NCBI GenBank assembly: GCA_021234155.1
Contig: JAJEKV010000060.1
Coordinates: 6,718,323-6,782,322, forward strand
DNA from: Isoetes taiwanensis
Lineage: Eukaryota; Streptophyta; Lycopodiopsida; Isoetales; Isoetaceae
Direction of reading: 5' to 3'
Length of the DNA stretch: 64,000 nt
In this document: positions 23,105-35,834 of the stretch, in pieces
Position numbering within the stretch: the first letter of the stretch is position 1
How the letters are laid out: each line of letters begins with the position of its first letter
Made by a program: the position numbers and the translations under genes
Notes under the pieces: generated by a model
The model's database searches: none
What the model saw: only the letters and a program-made list of their open reading frames with translations
What the model was told of the DNA's origin: nothing

Positions 23105-23815
23105 CAAAAAATAATCTACATATGGTTACGCGGAGGTATGGCTTTAGTCATGAGGCTGCAGCTTTTTATGGAGCTATAGTTTTTTTCAAGGTGTGGTCTT
23201 TACGAGGTGTCGCTTTAAAAAGCAGTCTTCTATTTTCCTTGAGGGGGTGTTGTTTTTAAGAAGGTGCCGTTTTTGAGGTAGTTTATAGCCGTGTAGCTTT
23301 TAAGTAGTCGCTTTTATGGAAGCATAGTTTTTGAAGTGTGGTTTATAAGGAGGTATAGTTTCTTTAAGTGGTTGTTTTAAGGAAGTATGGCTTCTAAAGT
23401 GGTATGATTTTTAATCGCAGGTGTTGTTTTTGAGGTGTCGCTTATAAGTGCGTAGTTTTAAATACTTGTTTTGTTAGCGGTTGGCTTTAGAAGTGTGGCT
23501 TATAAGCGTAGTTTCTTTGCGCTATTTTTGAATTTGGCGGCCGGTTTTCTCAAGCAGTACTTTATAACTAGGTGTAGTTTCAAGCAGTTGCATTTTTAAG
23601 CGAAGCGATTTTTTTGGTGTGGTTTATAACTAGGCATAGCTTTTACGTAGCTATTTCTTTTTAAAAGTAAGTATGGTTTTTGAGGTGTGGTTTTGGCAGT
23701 GTGGCCTTTAAGTGGTCAGTTTTTACGTATGTGGTTTTCTCAAGCATGAAGGTTTTTACGCAGCCTATTTCTTAAGGAAGTATGGTTTTTGAGGTTATTT
23801 CTAAGCAGCACCACC
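23105..23815. repeat. GT-rich degenerate minisatellite
   Basis: A long run of variants of ggtatggtttttgaggtgtggtttataag on the plus strand. Recurrent words are tatggtttt, gaggtgtgg, gtggtttataa and aagtagt, spaced about 12-30 bases. Copies are too diverged to give one period. Confidence 0.75.
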
Positions 23816-23819
23816 ACTT

Positions 23820-26800
23820 GTAATATTATTTGTGTGCTCAACTTTGGGAATGTATCATTGTTTTACATCTCGCGGAAAAATACAACTTCAACCCAAGTAG
23901 GATCCAACCACTGGCAAGAGAATGAGCATTTTGGTCGTAAAAATCGCCGACCGTTTTAGAGATTTTTGCCCTCGACGTGGCAGGCCGATGAACGCATTTC
24001 ACATTACTTCATTTTGATGTTTATCCCGACGATACTACGCCGCATATATTGTCACATAAATTGTCAAAGATTCTCGCCGTTAAACGCCACATTAATCGGG
24101 CCGTAATATACGCCAAATACATCGCCGTAGTGCCGCCGATTTGCGTTTAATTTAAGCGCTTTAATATGTATCAACCGGGCTTAATAACCGCCGAAAATGC
24201 GCCGACATAACGCCGATATATCGCCGATTACAATAATTATTCGTCAGATATTGCATCGCATCAATCGCCGATGGTGCTTTCTAGGCTTATTACAATTTTA
24301 GAAGTATAAATATCTTACTGAAGATATTTTAGATGAAATTTGATGTTTCACAAAGCTCGCGATTTGTCTAATGGATGTAATATTTAATTAAGCTTGATTT
24401 AGTCTTTGAGGGAGGGGATTAATTTCCATCCCTAGCTAGTATTGAAGGTCGGTTTTCAACGCGACCCCATATTTATGAGACACGCTTATGGAACACTTAA
24501 GAATCTACCCAATAGACTTTACAATACTATATTCATATAAAGAATCCTTGTCCTAGCTTTAATGCATGTTCAAAAATGGTGCACCTTAGTTATCTATAAC
24601 AGAATTTCATTTCGGCCCTCCAAACGTAAAAACCCCGTGGTGTTTCTAGGTTATTTAGGGTTTATGTTATGAGGCTCTAGCTTTTGGCCATTTGTACTTG
24701 GAACAAGGTCAAGAAGTTAAAATTGAAGACGCGAAAGCAATAAAGAACCGAGGGACATGGCTTGGATCTATTTCTCCTTCCATTCAAGTCAAGAGGTGGC
24801 ATGCAGAGATAAACCGATCCTTGAGTATTGATTGCCCACACTAAATAGAAAAGTTGTTGGGAAGCAATGGCAAAAATCTTGGCCAATTATGAGCTCAGAC
24901 CCGGCGATATTCGGCCCAAAGTCGACAAAATTTGGTCAATGAAAGTCAAACTACAAACAATAATTAAAAATGAGATTCTTGTTGCCAATGGAGCTTTTAA
25001 TAAATTCCCCCAAAGTCGAGGATGTGCTAAAAAGACGGATATGGGGAAAGTGGTCAAATTGCAATTTGGATCACAAGAAGTATTTTTCATAAGATTGATT
25101 TGAAAATGTCGTTCAAGAACAAATCTCGACAAATATGCAAAAGTCTACAATATGAGTTTGAGAAGGGGAAGAAATAGGGCGAAAGTAATGGTAAATAGAT
25201 ACATCAAGTACAAATGGAATCTCTATGGATCCTGATGTAAAATCTGACAATAAATAAGATATGGCCTATGAATGCTCTTTGACCAAGGATTTCGGGTGTA
25301 AGACTTGGAGACATGAAACATAAGGATAAGGTGGACTCGGGTTATATAATGAAAAATAGAGAATTGGTCAAAGTTTCCAAAAAGGATTTATGGCATGATA
25401 AGAACGAAAGGGGTAAAATAGGATATGGAGGTGGTAGAAATGAGGGAAATGGCTAGAATGTGGAACCAAATACCATGAGGTCTTCCAAATTTAAGTTGTT
25501 GGACTTCTAAATTTGATATTGACTCGGCCAAGATGTCGTATTCAATGCCAGACAAGTTGGAGCATAAGCTGTAACATGGTAAATTGGTGATGGACATGAT
25601 GACTTGGATTTGGTGCGAATACGACAAACCTTTTGGAAATTTCGGCAGAGGAGTTTGGCAAGGGATAGAATAGAAGGAACTTTAAGAACTTAAAGAGTCG
25701 ACTACCATAGAAGTTCAAATATGCCCCCTAGGACTCAAACATGCCACCGGCCATAAAAATGCTCTTTCAAAATGATTTTTGGGGATGAAATATGACCTCG
25801 CGAATTCAAGCATTTTATTAACTTCAAATAGAAAATGGCCAGGGCCAATTGTTTTAAAATATATGCTGTTTTTTTTTCAAGTGCTCCCCTAGATTCCTCA
25901 GCCAATTCCTTTATGTCGAACATTGGAAGATGTCTCGCTTCTTGCAGAAATGCTTTACTATCATGTCCACATCATCCATATCTTGCCATGTGGCCCAAAC
26001 ACCCCACATCAATCCATGAAAACCAATGTCCTACTCCCATTTCTAGGTTGGCCTCCTTGCTTATTTGGCATTGTCACTGGAGTGCCACATCGTCATCTTC
26101 CACACAACATTTACAATTCCATTTTTCCATTTTACATCATTTAACTTACTCAGCTATTTTTGCAAGCCTACCCTTACATTTTAGCAACCTTATTGGCAAT
26201 GTCGCTCGCTACTAAACAATAAGTTCCTCCGCCACGGAAAATTAAAAATTAGAAATGGTTACATGTACGAAAATGAAAAATATGAATCGAAAGTAAGTCT
26301 CCGCTTCATGAGGTTCGACCGCATGTGTTATCCGAAAGCCCGCTATCTCCATTTTTTATTTTTATTTTTTCATAATTACTTCATGTCGTGACTCTATATA
26401 CTATAACTGAACCACTCTGAAATTGAAGATTCAAAGGCTAGAAATTCACGTTGATTAGGTAGTATGTATTCCCTACTTCGAAACATCCAAATGTACACAT
26501 ATATCCAAATTGTATAAGACGATGTTTCTCCAAATTAAGTATTTTACAAAACATATAAAATGATGCTCCCTAAAATTCGAAGAGTATTTGGCTTCTAACA
26601 TGGTCCATGGATTTTGCTCTTTAGGAAAAGTACTTTTCATTGCTAACTATAGATAATGTGGATAATTCCCCAAACATATTTTACAACATGCATCTTTCTG
26701 CCCCAAATTTGAATGGGGTGAATTCCCCTTTGGCTAAAAATCTTCAGATCCCCGTTAAATAATATGACTAGTAAACGTGCATAGTTTTATATAAAAATGC

Positions 26801-27985
26801 TTTGCTTATTGAAAAAAAATCTCTCGCAACATCACATCTGGTGCATTTAAATTTGTGTGACCAAGTTTTAGTATGAGATGTTTATATTTGAATGTTCAAA
26901 AGTGTGCCCATGCAAAGCAATGATTACAATTTGATAAATGTTACCGATCAGATTACTGTATGCATATCCAGCCATGCCAGCAGTTGCTTCCCCGCAAGCG
27001 GCAATAAAACCAGTGCCTCTAGCATCATAGGCAATTGCTAAAAGAAGGCTACTTCAAAGATGTCACATTGTAGGTAAGAAAGTAAGACTCGGCAATAATT
27101 TTGTGCTATTATTATTTATGGGTGTCATTGTTGGTGAACCCGGGCGAATGCCTTGCGCTAGGAAAATAGTTTAATAGTTTCCATTGCCTTTATAGGATAT
27201 AAAATCCAATACCGTGTATTTAACCTTTGAAACCTTCGTCACTGATATCAATTTAGGCACGTATAAACCCTTTAGGTTGTTCCGAGGCTGTACATTACGG
27301 TACGCATACTTCCAAAACCCTATCCGCCGGGCTCATTGCTTCGGTTAATTGCGTTTCAACCATGTCCCATGTGCAAATCAACTAAACTCGACCTCCATAA
27401 TATAAACCCCTTCAATAACCTAGCAAACAATAATGTATTTATACTTTGCGCTATATCCTAGTCGATTCGCCGTGATCTTGCACAATGTCGAGTAGAGGAG
27501 GGTGTTGATGCCAAAAGATCTGGATGCTAGCATGTAGTGATTTTTGCTCGCGATGCTAGCAATACATATGCAAAAGCGCTTTGATGCATTTCTGGCTTTG
27601 TTTTGGTGTCTTCATTACTGAGATGTAGGTGAATTTGGATAAACAAAAATCATGGCAATGGGGTTCTAAGCAGGGAATTTCCGCCTGCAATATAGTGGAG
27701 AACATTCGTGCAAAAGGAATCCCACAAATATCCGGGCTTCGACTGCTCAATACTGGAAATCATAGGATGGAATACATGTATAGCTTTATGCTTTGCAATG
27801 TAGAAAGATTCACATGTGGTAAAGAAGCCTTTTAAATACAACTTTTGCCTTTGTACCATTAGTTGTATGGTTGTGCGCTTCATTAGTGTTGTATGGTTGT
27901 GAGGTCCGTAACGGCTCTTTACAAAGGTTGCGGGATGACATTGAGCAAGCATTGAAGAATCCACTTCGCGATCATCCCTTTGGGA
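23820..27985. other. Intergenic, about 4 kb
   Basis: No recognisable gene. 23940-24270 is unusually rich in cgcc/gccg words in an AT-rich frame. Open frames at 24867-25103 (plus) and 25835-26215 (plus) have no known motif. 26430-26600 holds palindrome-poor AT-rich DNA that may be a decayed small transposon, but no ends were found. Confidence 0.4.
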
Positions 27986-27989
27986 CCCA

Positions 27990-28455
27990 TATGACGAGTT
28001 CCAACATGCCACCCAGGGCTCCAACATGCCAAGGTGGCCCAAAATGCCATGCAAGCCCAACATGCCACCTAGGCTCAACATGCCAAGGTGAAGCCTCGCT
28101 TAACGCCCACCCAGCCCAACATGCCACCTAGGGGTCTAAACATGCCAAGGTGGTTCAACATGCCACCTGGGGCTCCAACATGCCATCTAGATTCTAATAT
28201 GCCACTTTACCCCATTACGCCACTTCTAGGCCTCAAACATTAAGGTGGCATGCCACCTGAGGCCCAACATGTTACCTAAAGCTCAACATGCCATGGTCTA
28301 ACATTACTCAGGGCTCAAACATGGCAGTGGAAACAAGCACTATCTAGCCTAACATACAGTGGTTAGCCGCCACCTAGACTCCAACATGGCAATCTAGACT
28401 CTAATATGCACCTAGGGTTTCGGTGATAAAGCACCTTAGGGTTCAAATGCCACCA
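27990..28455 (+). repeat. Minisatellite block A (ccaacatgccacctaggct orientation)
   Basis: Some twenty diverged copies of an about 20-base unit, consensus ccaacatgccacctagggct. It starts near 28001 with ccaacatgccacccagggct. The unit contains CATG and CCTAGG palindromes. Translated it gives repetitive Met/Pro/Thr-rich nonsense, so the ORFs across it are not genes. Confidence 0.85.
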
Positions 28456-28469
28456 ACATGACAGCCTGG

Positions 28470-29060
28470 CGACACGTTTCCAAATACGCCACCTTGGTAC
28501 GTTGCTCGCGGCATGCTGGAACCCACGGCATGCTCTGGTTTCACCTTGGCATGCTCGAGCCTAGATGGCAAGGTTATTTGTGGCACGCTAAACCCACTGA
28601 CATGTTTGGATGTAGCCGGTAGTTGGAGCCTAGGTGGTATGCTCACCATCTTGAGATAGTTTGAGCCACCCTGCATGCCAGGAGCCTAGGCGGTACGTTG
28701 GAGTCTAGGTAATGTTGAGCCCAGGGTGGCATGTTTGAGCCTTTGGTATTGCCTGGTGAGCGTATTTGAGCCACCTTGCTGTTTGTGCCTAGGTGGCATG
28801 TTGGAGCCTCCCGCGATGACATGCTCTTCTGAGCTTCACCCAAGTACGCCATTGGCATGTTGGAGCCCATCTCGAGATGGTTTTGAGCCCACCTTAGCAT
28901 GTTTGAGCCCAGGTGGCCGCTGGAGCCGCATGGCATGTTTGAGCTTGCCTGCATGCGTTTTGTTTGTGTGGCATGTTGGAGCCACGCGGGCATGCCTGGA
29001 GGCCACGCATGATTGAGCCACCTTGGCATGCTCTTTGAGCCTAGGGTGGTACGTTGAGTC
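28470..29060 (-). repeat. Minisatellite block B, same unit in reverse orientation
   Basis: Here the plus strand carries agcctaggtggcatgttgg, the reverse complement of the block A unit, in about twenty-five diverged copies. Examples are ggtggcatgttggagcc near 28794 and gtggcatgttggagcc near 28969. The switch of orientation lies near 28440-28470. Confidence 0.85.
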
Positions 29061-29064
29061 TAGG

Positions 29065-30625
29065 TCTAGCTAAAACTTGACCTTGCTTTCATTTGGTATG
29101 CCATGTCACCACAGAAAGTGCCACATCATCTTTTCCATGTCAGCTTTGGTGGTGCTGCTAAGGTAACGGCGATGCACCGGCCAAATCCCTCGCCACTTGT
29201 GGTAAGGAGAGTACCATAACATGAACACTACATTTTTGCATCGAGATGGAGACAAACAGAGTTTGCATATGGTCATTAAGATGTTCATGTCACCTATATC
29301 TTGCTATGTCATCAAAACTTTGGCTTACATCCATGGAAACCAAAGTTGCATATTTTGGATTTTAGGCTAGTCAAAAGTTGGCCTTGGTTATTAGCATGAC
29401 ATGTCAAAATGACATGCCACATCATCATGTGCATGTCAACCGCGGACTTCAAAATTTGGTCAAAATTTGGTATTGCTTAGAGAAGCTAAGTTTGGTAAGT
29501 GTACTTAACTTAGATAAGATTAGCTCAAATTAGCAATACTACACATATAAAGTTTCATCTTTGGTTCTGGCCTTAAAGTGATGGTTTAAGCAAACTTTAT
29601 TAGTTTATCAACATGATGGTTTATTTATAATGCAGGAAATCTTTCTTCATGCTTTGTGTTCTATTCTATTCTTTGTTGCATGATCCTCGCTTATCACATG
29701 ACATGTTCGGACAATGCCATTAATACGTACCAAATATCACTTATGATTTTGGCGAGGGTGGGCCCTTAAAAGGGATTCCAAAAAATTTTTCTCTCATGGT
29801 CTGAGGCGCTCTCTTTGTGGTTGCCGCTCATGGTCTGAAGAAGGTGTGTATAAAGTGTGTTGTTCTACCGCTAAGAATGTTCTCGATGGAGGCGCCGGAT
29901 GCCCTTTGCCTCGTATCAACCTCGGGCCTAAATCTACTTCACGATGCATGCTTCTATGACTGCTTTTCGCTTGGCGGATGCCCCTTTGATTTAGCATATT
30001 CGACATCATACCTTCATCTAATGGATATAAAAAACATTAACACATGAGACATTAACACATGCAATAATGCTAAAACACACACACACATATAGAAAATTGT
30101 GCGGAGACAAAGCCAATTAAAGAAAATACCATAGAAAAATTGTAAGAAAGCCACTCTAAAAGAAAATACCAAATAAACGCCGAGATGTGGGATCTTAATT
30201 AACTGGGCTTTGGGTTTTGATCCAGAGCTCATTGTTCTATTATTCCACCGGACTAATCAATTTCGCTTCGGCCATTGCATGCCAGCCATAGTTCGTTCTC
30301 GCTTCGCCTTCCTCATCCTTCAAGATTCTCCTTCATCCTCTTCTACCAAAAGATATCCTACCGGGCCGCGGTCGCCGCACTTGTGCAAAGAATTCGGATC
30401 TTGCAACTAATCCGGGCAGATACTTTTCAAAGGCATAGGAAAGCAGGTTTCATTGGAAATGCATATTGGCATACAAAGCAACATCATCCTTGTTTTCCAA
30501 AGATGGCTTTACCGTCTCGTTTCCACATCCTTTGTTCTTGTTTCTCTGACAAGAAAGCCATGCTTACCCGGCATGCCCGGTTTGAGGCTGCGTAAGATCC
30601 AGCCAAGGTGAATTTCTGTTTCTCA
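29065..30625. other. Intergenic, no recognisable gene
   Basis: Contains scattered ORFs without motifs (for example 29817-30047 and 30275-30595, plus) and a short (AC)n run near 30075-30088. Confidence 0.4.
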
Positions 30626-30629
30626 TATT

Positions 30630-31055
30630 CTACTGATCCTTTTCTATGGTGACCAAATTCTCGATGTCCGATTGTGAGGGTCCTTTCTCGAGATGGCATC
30701 CAGCATCCAGAATGTGTCGTGCTTTGGCCATGATAAAATCTACCATGGTAATGTAATTTTGGGGACCATAGTTTATCCGCAAAATAGTTCCAGCCATCGC
30801 TTCGATTTCTACCAAATATAAGGCCATTGTTTCGCTTCCAAATTTTTAGGTTTCTAAAGCCCGATCTAATCCCTCGATAGCGATCCTAAGCATTGTCGCA
30901 AAGATGTACATGTCCTTATCAAGACCTGTTCGCTTAAAGAGTCTTATGCCTACATCTTGGTTTGCACTTTCATGCCTATGTAGTTGCCCATAGTAAGTTT
31001 CTTGTGCTACTGACTTTTGATTTTTCCATTTATAACACAGCCTTAATTCCGCCAT
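30630..31055 (-). pseudogene. Unrecognised 142-codon reading frame with one stop
   Basis: On the minus strand one frame runs from the ATG at 31055 to 30630, broken only by a TAA near 30846-30848. The first part ends IAIEGLDRALET and the second resumes KFGSETMALYLVEIEAMAG. The composition is protein-like (balanced charge, regular Leu/Ile), which distinguishes it from most ORFs here. I do not recognise the family. It could be a transposon gag or a lost gene; a single read error at 30846 would restore it. Confidence 0.3.
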
Positions 31056-31059
31056 ACAA

Positions 31060-31410
31060 ATTTTAATTCTCAGGTTTCTCGAAGCCGTGAATCTCCACGC
31101 TTAGCTCCTTTTCAGCCTTCTACTTCGCTTTCTCCCCATTCATAACATAGCTTTTCGTGGAGCTCTTTGCATAATCTATCACCTCTCTGCTAGCAACGCT
31201 CTTTTTCCACAAACTTTAGATTTCTTCCAAATTTTCATGTTCTTATTCATCAAATTTTGGTCATTTTAACTTTTGTTTTCCTTTTTATACCTCCTAGATT
31301 TATTTCATATATCATTGTTTGACTGATCTTAAACGCACGCATCCAATATTAACTCATTTATCCGGGTACTGCATAGGTTATAAGGTCGACTGCATTTGCA
31401 AAGCAGCTAG
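31060..31410. other. Intergenic, no recognisable gene
   Basis: T-rich sequence, nothing supported. Confidence 0.4.
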
Positions 31411-31417
31411 TATGTAT

Positions 31418-31622
31418 TTTGCAAGGAGTAGCTTGGATCCATGTTGTCCAATAATTCCAACAACAAATAAAGCTGCTATGGGCAGATTGTAAAGGAGAAG
31501 CTTGGACTCATATAGTGTCCAATACAATTCCAACAAATAAAGCCGGGTTGGGCGATTTGTAAAGGAGAAGCTTGGATCAAGAGGTAGTGTCCAATAATTC
31601 CAACAAATAAAGCTGCGCTTGT
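31418..31622. repeat. Three tandem copies of a 71-bp unit
   Basis: The word tccaata begins at 31447, 31518 and 31589, exactly 71 bases apart, followed each time by attccaacaa and aaataaagc. aaggagaagcttgga recurs between them. Confidence 0.9.
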
Positions 31623-31919
31623 GGATAAGATAATGGAATAATGGCGCTATGGGAATAATGGTATCATGTACTCGCTGTTCCACTTTATAATCCATTTTGA
31701 GTCATCTTGATTAAGGTATTGAAATCGACCGTTGTTTTGGGAGCCCCTCAAATCGAAGGGGAAATATGTTAGAAATTGAGGCATGAAATTGGATATTTCT
31801 AGTTTTCCTCTTTCCAACATCATCATCTTGTTTTTACACCCACATCCTTTTATAAAACAATTCATCATACATTTTAAACTGGCTTATTTAGAACAAGGCC
31901 TTTTATTATGCTTCTAAAA

Positions 31920-32440
31920 CCACCTGCGATATATTGTTTTGGAAAACAACACCTAAAGGTCTTTACTTATAAAGAACTACATGATTTTATATAAAACTAT
32001 ATATCAAAAATTCTTCTCATCAAAAATGACATTATTGGAAAAACAACAGCCTTTTCTTGAGTAACCACATATCATTTTTCGCGGAAAATCAACACTTAGA
32101 AACAACATAGCTAAGAAACCCGTAAACCTAATGGTTTCTAGCAAAGCCTGACAAAATTCTTGATGGAGCCGCTGTTGTTTTTCTCAGAAACAACAGCTTA
32201 AAAGCAACATGTGGACCTTTTTTAAGTTTATTGAGAACCATATGTCTACTTTTAGAAAACAACACTTGAAAACTATAGCTATTTTTAAAAAAAAAACAAC
32301 ATGTAGAAACACATACCCCTTTACTAGATACCTTTTGACAAAATTCTAATGCAGTAGAATTTTCCTAAAAACTACATGTATAAAAATTTTGCTAAAAACT
32401 AATGTCATTTCTAGCAAATCCCATAAAAACAACACGTAGT
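31920..32440. repeat. Degenerate AAC-rich repeat
   Basis: Variants of aaaacaacatgtagaaa and aaaaacaacac recur every 20-60 bases. The composition resembles the reverse complement of the GT-rich array at 23105-23815, but no unit was aligned with confidence. Confidence 0.5.
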
Positions 32441-32479
32441 TTGCCGACAATCATCCAACCATCCATGACGACGGTCCCT

Positions 32480-35400
32480 ACCACCGGACACAAGCGAAAA
32501 TCGCAAAACTGCGGGTTGCCGTGCCTGTGAAGGGTTTATACGCTTTGGGGCCGCAGTCCTCGGCCCCACAAGGCACTTTGGACTCGCCGGTGAAGCAGCA
32601 ATGGTGAATTTGAGCAAGGGGAATCGACGAGCGGAGTTTGGGCCTTTCCTCCCGCTGATGTGGCAAGTAGAAGTCGGGCGCAAAGTGGCAAGACATTCGT
32701 GAATTACTAATGCATTGCACCAGTACAAATTCCTGCTTTTTGCCAGGCCGGACCTTAATTCATCTCCAAAGACACGCCCACTTTTCAGAATTTTCTGAGA
32801 AGGTCTAGGTCAAAGGGTTAAGATTAGAATCTGCCAGGCAGCCCGCTGTGGCAACCGAAGCCGCACTCCTTTCCCCTCAAGTCAAACGAGGCTGTGACAG
32901 GTGGGATCCTCAAGAGGGAGAGTCCCACCCCCGTGAGGCGGGATCCAAAGTCTCCTCAGGCAGCTCCTTCGGGTAGCTGCCTCTGGAGCCGTGACGCTAA
33001 TGACCACTCTCCTCTCGAGCCCTGTGGTTTCTGACCTCAATCAAGCATCCTCCGTCAGGGCCCCTCTTCTGAAGGTCCAAAAAGACTCAGATCTGGCCCC
33101 ACGGGAGAACTTGTCAAACTCAAGGGCCTGGAGGTCACCAGAAACCCAAGACCTAGTCGCTCTGGGCACGGGATGTTCGAATGCAATAGACCGCCAAATT
33201 GTCCTGACAACACACCCAGGGAGCAAGTTAAGACTCGCCGGTTTTTATAAAGAAGGAAACACTCACGCCCCTCCACGACAAGATCCCCGCGATGCACATC
33301 CTAGGCCACCGACTACCAGAAAGTGTGATGGAAGTGAGCTACTTTGGCGCTTCTTGAGTTCGGGTGGTCGAACTTGGTCCTCGTGGCAATGCGTCGACGC
33401 TCGAGTCCATTGGCAGTAGTCGATCACATTCCCGGAGAGCTGGAGGTCGCCTGGCCCGTCTCCTTCGTGGCCTTGGGGAGAGGAAATTTGGGGCAGCAGG
33501 CCTCCTGAGGGATTTTAGGTCTCACGTCAAGGCCAACACCCCCAACCCCATCTTCAAGACGTCATGAAGGTCCCTACCGCATTGGGCGAGGGCTCAAACG
33601 TAAACCCCGTGGCTGCCGCCTAGCTGGCTTCACGCTTGGGGCCGAACCGTCCTGCTGCACTTGGGACCTGGCCGAAGCGCAGCCGAACACGGGAGCGGGG
33701 AACCGACGCAGCGAGTTTGGGCCTTCCTCCCTCCTCGATGTGCGGTGAAGCCTGGGGCTTTTGCAGTAAGGTAGACATTCAGAATTCGCACCACGCATTG
33801 CACCAAAATAAATCTCTGGGCTTTTGCCAGCGGGGATCCCTAATTCATCTCCCCAAAGACACGCCCAATTTTCGGACAACTCCTGAGGTCTAGGTCAAGC
33901 GGTTAAGATAGGTCTGGCCGGGGCAGCCCGCTATGGCAACCGAAATGCACCCTTCCCCAAGTCAAACGAGGTCAGACCTTTGCAGGGATCCTCACAAGAG
34001 GGGAGAGTCCCGGACCCCGCAGATATGGATCCAAAAGTTCCCTCAGGTGCTCTTCCTGGCAGCTGGCCCTCTGGTCAAGACGCTTAATGACCACCCTCCC
34101 GAGCGCCCGCTCTATCCAATCAAGTTGATCCTCCTCCGCTCGTGGGCCCTCTTCTGAAGGTCCAAAAGATTCCAGACGGCCCCGAGAACTTTGTCAAACC
34201 ACGGGCGCCCTCATTGCCTGGCCAGAAACCAAGATCATTTGTCGTCGCACCTAGATGCCCTGAATGGAATAGACCCCGGCCAAATCAACTGAACATAAAT
34301 TACCCTAGGGAGCAAGTTACACCTCTGCTTTATGAAGAAGGAAACACTCACGCCTCCACGACAAGATCCTCCGCGATGCACATCCCAGCCACCGACCACG
34401 AAAGTGTGATGGAAGTGAGCTACTTTGGCGCCGCAGTTCGGGTGGTCTTCTGGCTACTAACTTGGTCCCTGTGGCAATGTCGACGCTCAGTCCATTGCGT
34501 AGTCGTATCACATCTCGAGAGAGCTGAGGTCGCCTCAACGTCCCCGGCCTGGGAGAGGAAATTTGGGGCAAGCAGCCTCCGTGAGGGGATTTTAGGGTCC
34601 AGGCCCGCGCCAACACCCCAACTCCACTTCAAGACACGGCCACAAGAAGGTCCCGACTCCCACCACAAGGAGAGGGGGCTCCTCCAAACGTAAACCCCGT
34701 GGGCTGCCGTGCTCTGAAGGTTTACGCTTGGGGCCGAGTCCGTCTTCGCCACCTGACCCCGATCCCGTGTCGGCATTCGAGTCCATTGCGCGTAGCCAAA
34801 TCGCGCTCCGTGAGGGGAGGTTGCCCGCCCTTCCCCGTAGGCCTGGGAGAGAAATTCGGGCAAGCAGCCTTCCTGGGAGGGATTTTAGTGTGTCCGCCAC
34901 CGGGCCAATACCCCAACTCCACTTCAAGACATGGCGCAGTCCCCACACCGGGACAAGGGAGAGGGCTCAAACGGTAAACCCCGTAGTTGCCAGTTCTAGA
35001 AGGGCTTACGCTTTGGGGCCGAGTCCTCTGCCACTAACTTGATCCCCGTGGCAATGTCGCGATTCTCGAGTCCATTGGCTGCAGCCAACAAGTGCTCCAA
35101 AGGGTTGCCCTCGGCCCTCCCCCGTGGCCTCGGGGAGTAGTGGAAATCCGGGCAAGCAGCCCCGAGGGATTTAGTGTCCCCTCACATCTCCTGGGCGCCA
35201 CCCCAACTCCACTTCAAGACATGGCGAAACCCTACCGACCACAAGGGAGAGGGCTCTCCTCGTGTGAAAACCCCGTGGGTTGCCGTGCTCTAGAAGGGTT
35301 TACGCTTAGCCGAAGTCCCGTCTTTTGCCACGCGAACTGGTTTCCGCAGCAATGTCAACGTTTCGAGTCCATCGCGTAGCCAAATCGGTTCCTGAGGGAG

Positions 35401-35830
35401 GTCTGCTCTTCCCGTGGCCTTAGGGAGAGGAAATTGGGGAAAGCACCGAGGATTTCCGGTCCGTCAAGGCCAACACCCCAACTCCCCAAGACACGCCGCT
35501 AGGTCCCTACCGGACCGGCCAGCGAGATTCAAACGAACCCTCAAGAGCTGCCGCCTGAAGGGTTTACGCTTTGGGGGCCGAAGTCCTACCTGTTGTGTTT
35601 GAACGTACGAAGTCGCTACCAAGAACGATAAAGCAAGGGGGAACCGACTAACCTGAAGTTTGGACCTGTCCTCCTCCCGATGTGGCAATAGAAGCTGGGC
35701 GGTATGGGCAACACACGACAATTCATAATTAATGCATTGCACGCAATAAATTTCCATTTTGCCGTTTGATCCCTATCCATCTCCAAAGACACTACCACTT
35801 CTTCGGAATTTTTGGAGTAGTTAGTCTTAG
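32480..35830. repeat. GC-rich satellite, about 1,085-bp period, with nested 290-bp module
   Basis: Large period: cccctcttctgaaggtcc at 33061 recurs at 34148; gaaggaaacactcacgcc at 33253 recurs at 34337; tttgggccttcctcc-type words occur near 32637, 33715 and 35660. Inner module: the words ggaaattggggcaagcag, caacaccccaactccacttc and agggtttacgctttggggcc appear once in the first large unit (near 33482). They appear four times in the second (near 34557, 34850, 35142 and 35428), about 290 apart. The second large unit is thus longer by three modules. Open frames of 60-180 codons across it are by-products of GC-rich repeat sequence; none has a known domain. Confidence 0.85.
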
Positions 35831-35834
35831 CCAG

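Noticed and set aside
26440-26600. Stowaway-like MITE
   Set aside because: The start text (ttccctacttcgaaac) is vaguely like a Stowaway or grass MITE end, but no matching inverted end or TA duplication was found.
28643-29029. 128-codon ORF and others rich in Met/Pro/His
   Set aside because: They arise from the catg/ccacc minisatellite, which is open in several frames on both strands.
34142-34693. 183-codon ORF, the second longest in the window
   Set aside because: It lies wholly inside the GC-rich satellite, has no domain, and its frame is not kept in the parallel satellite unit.
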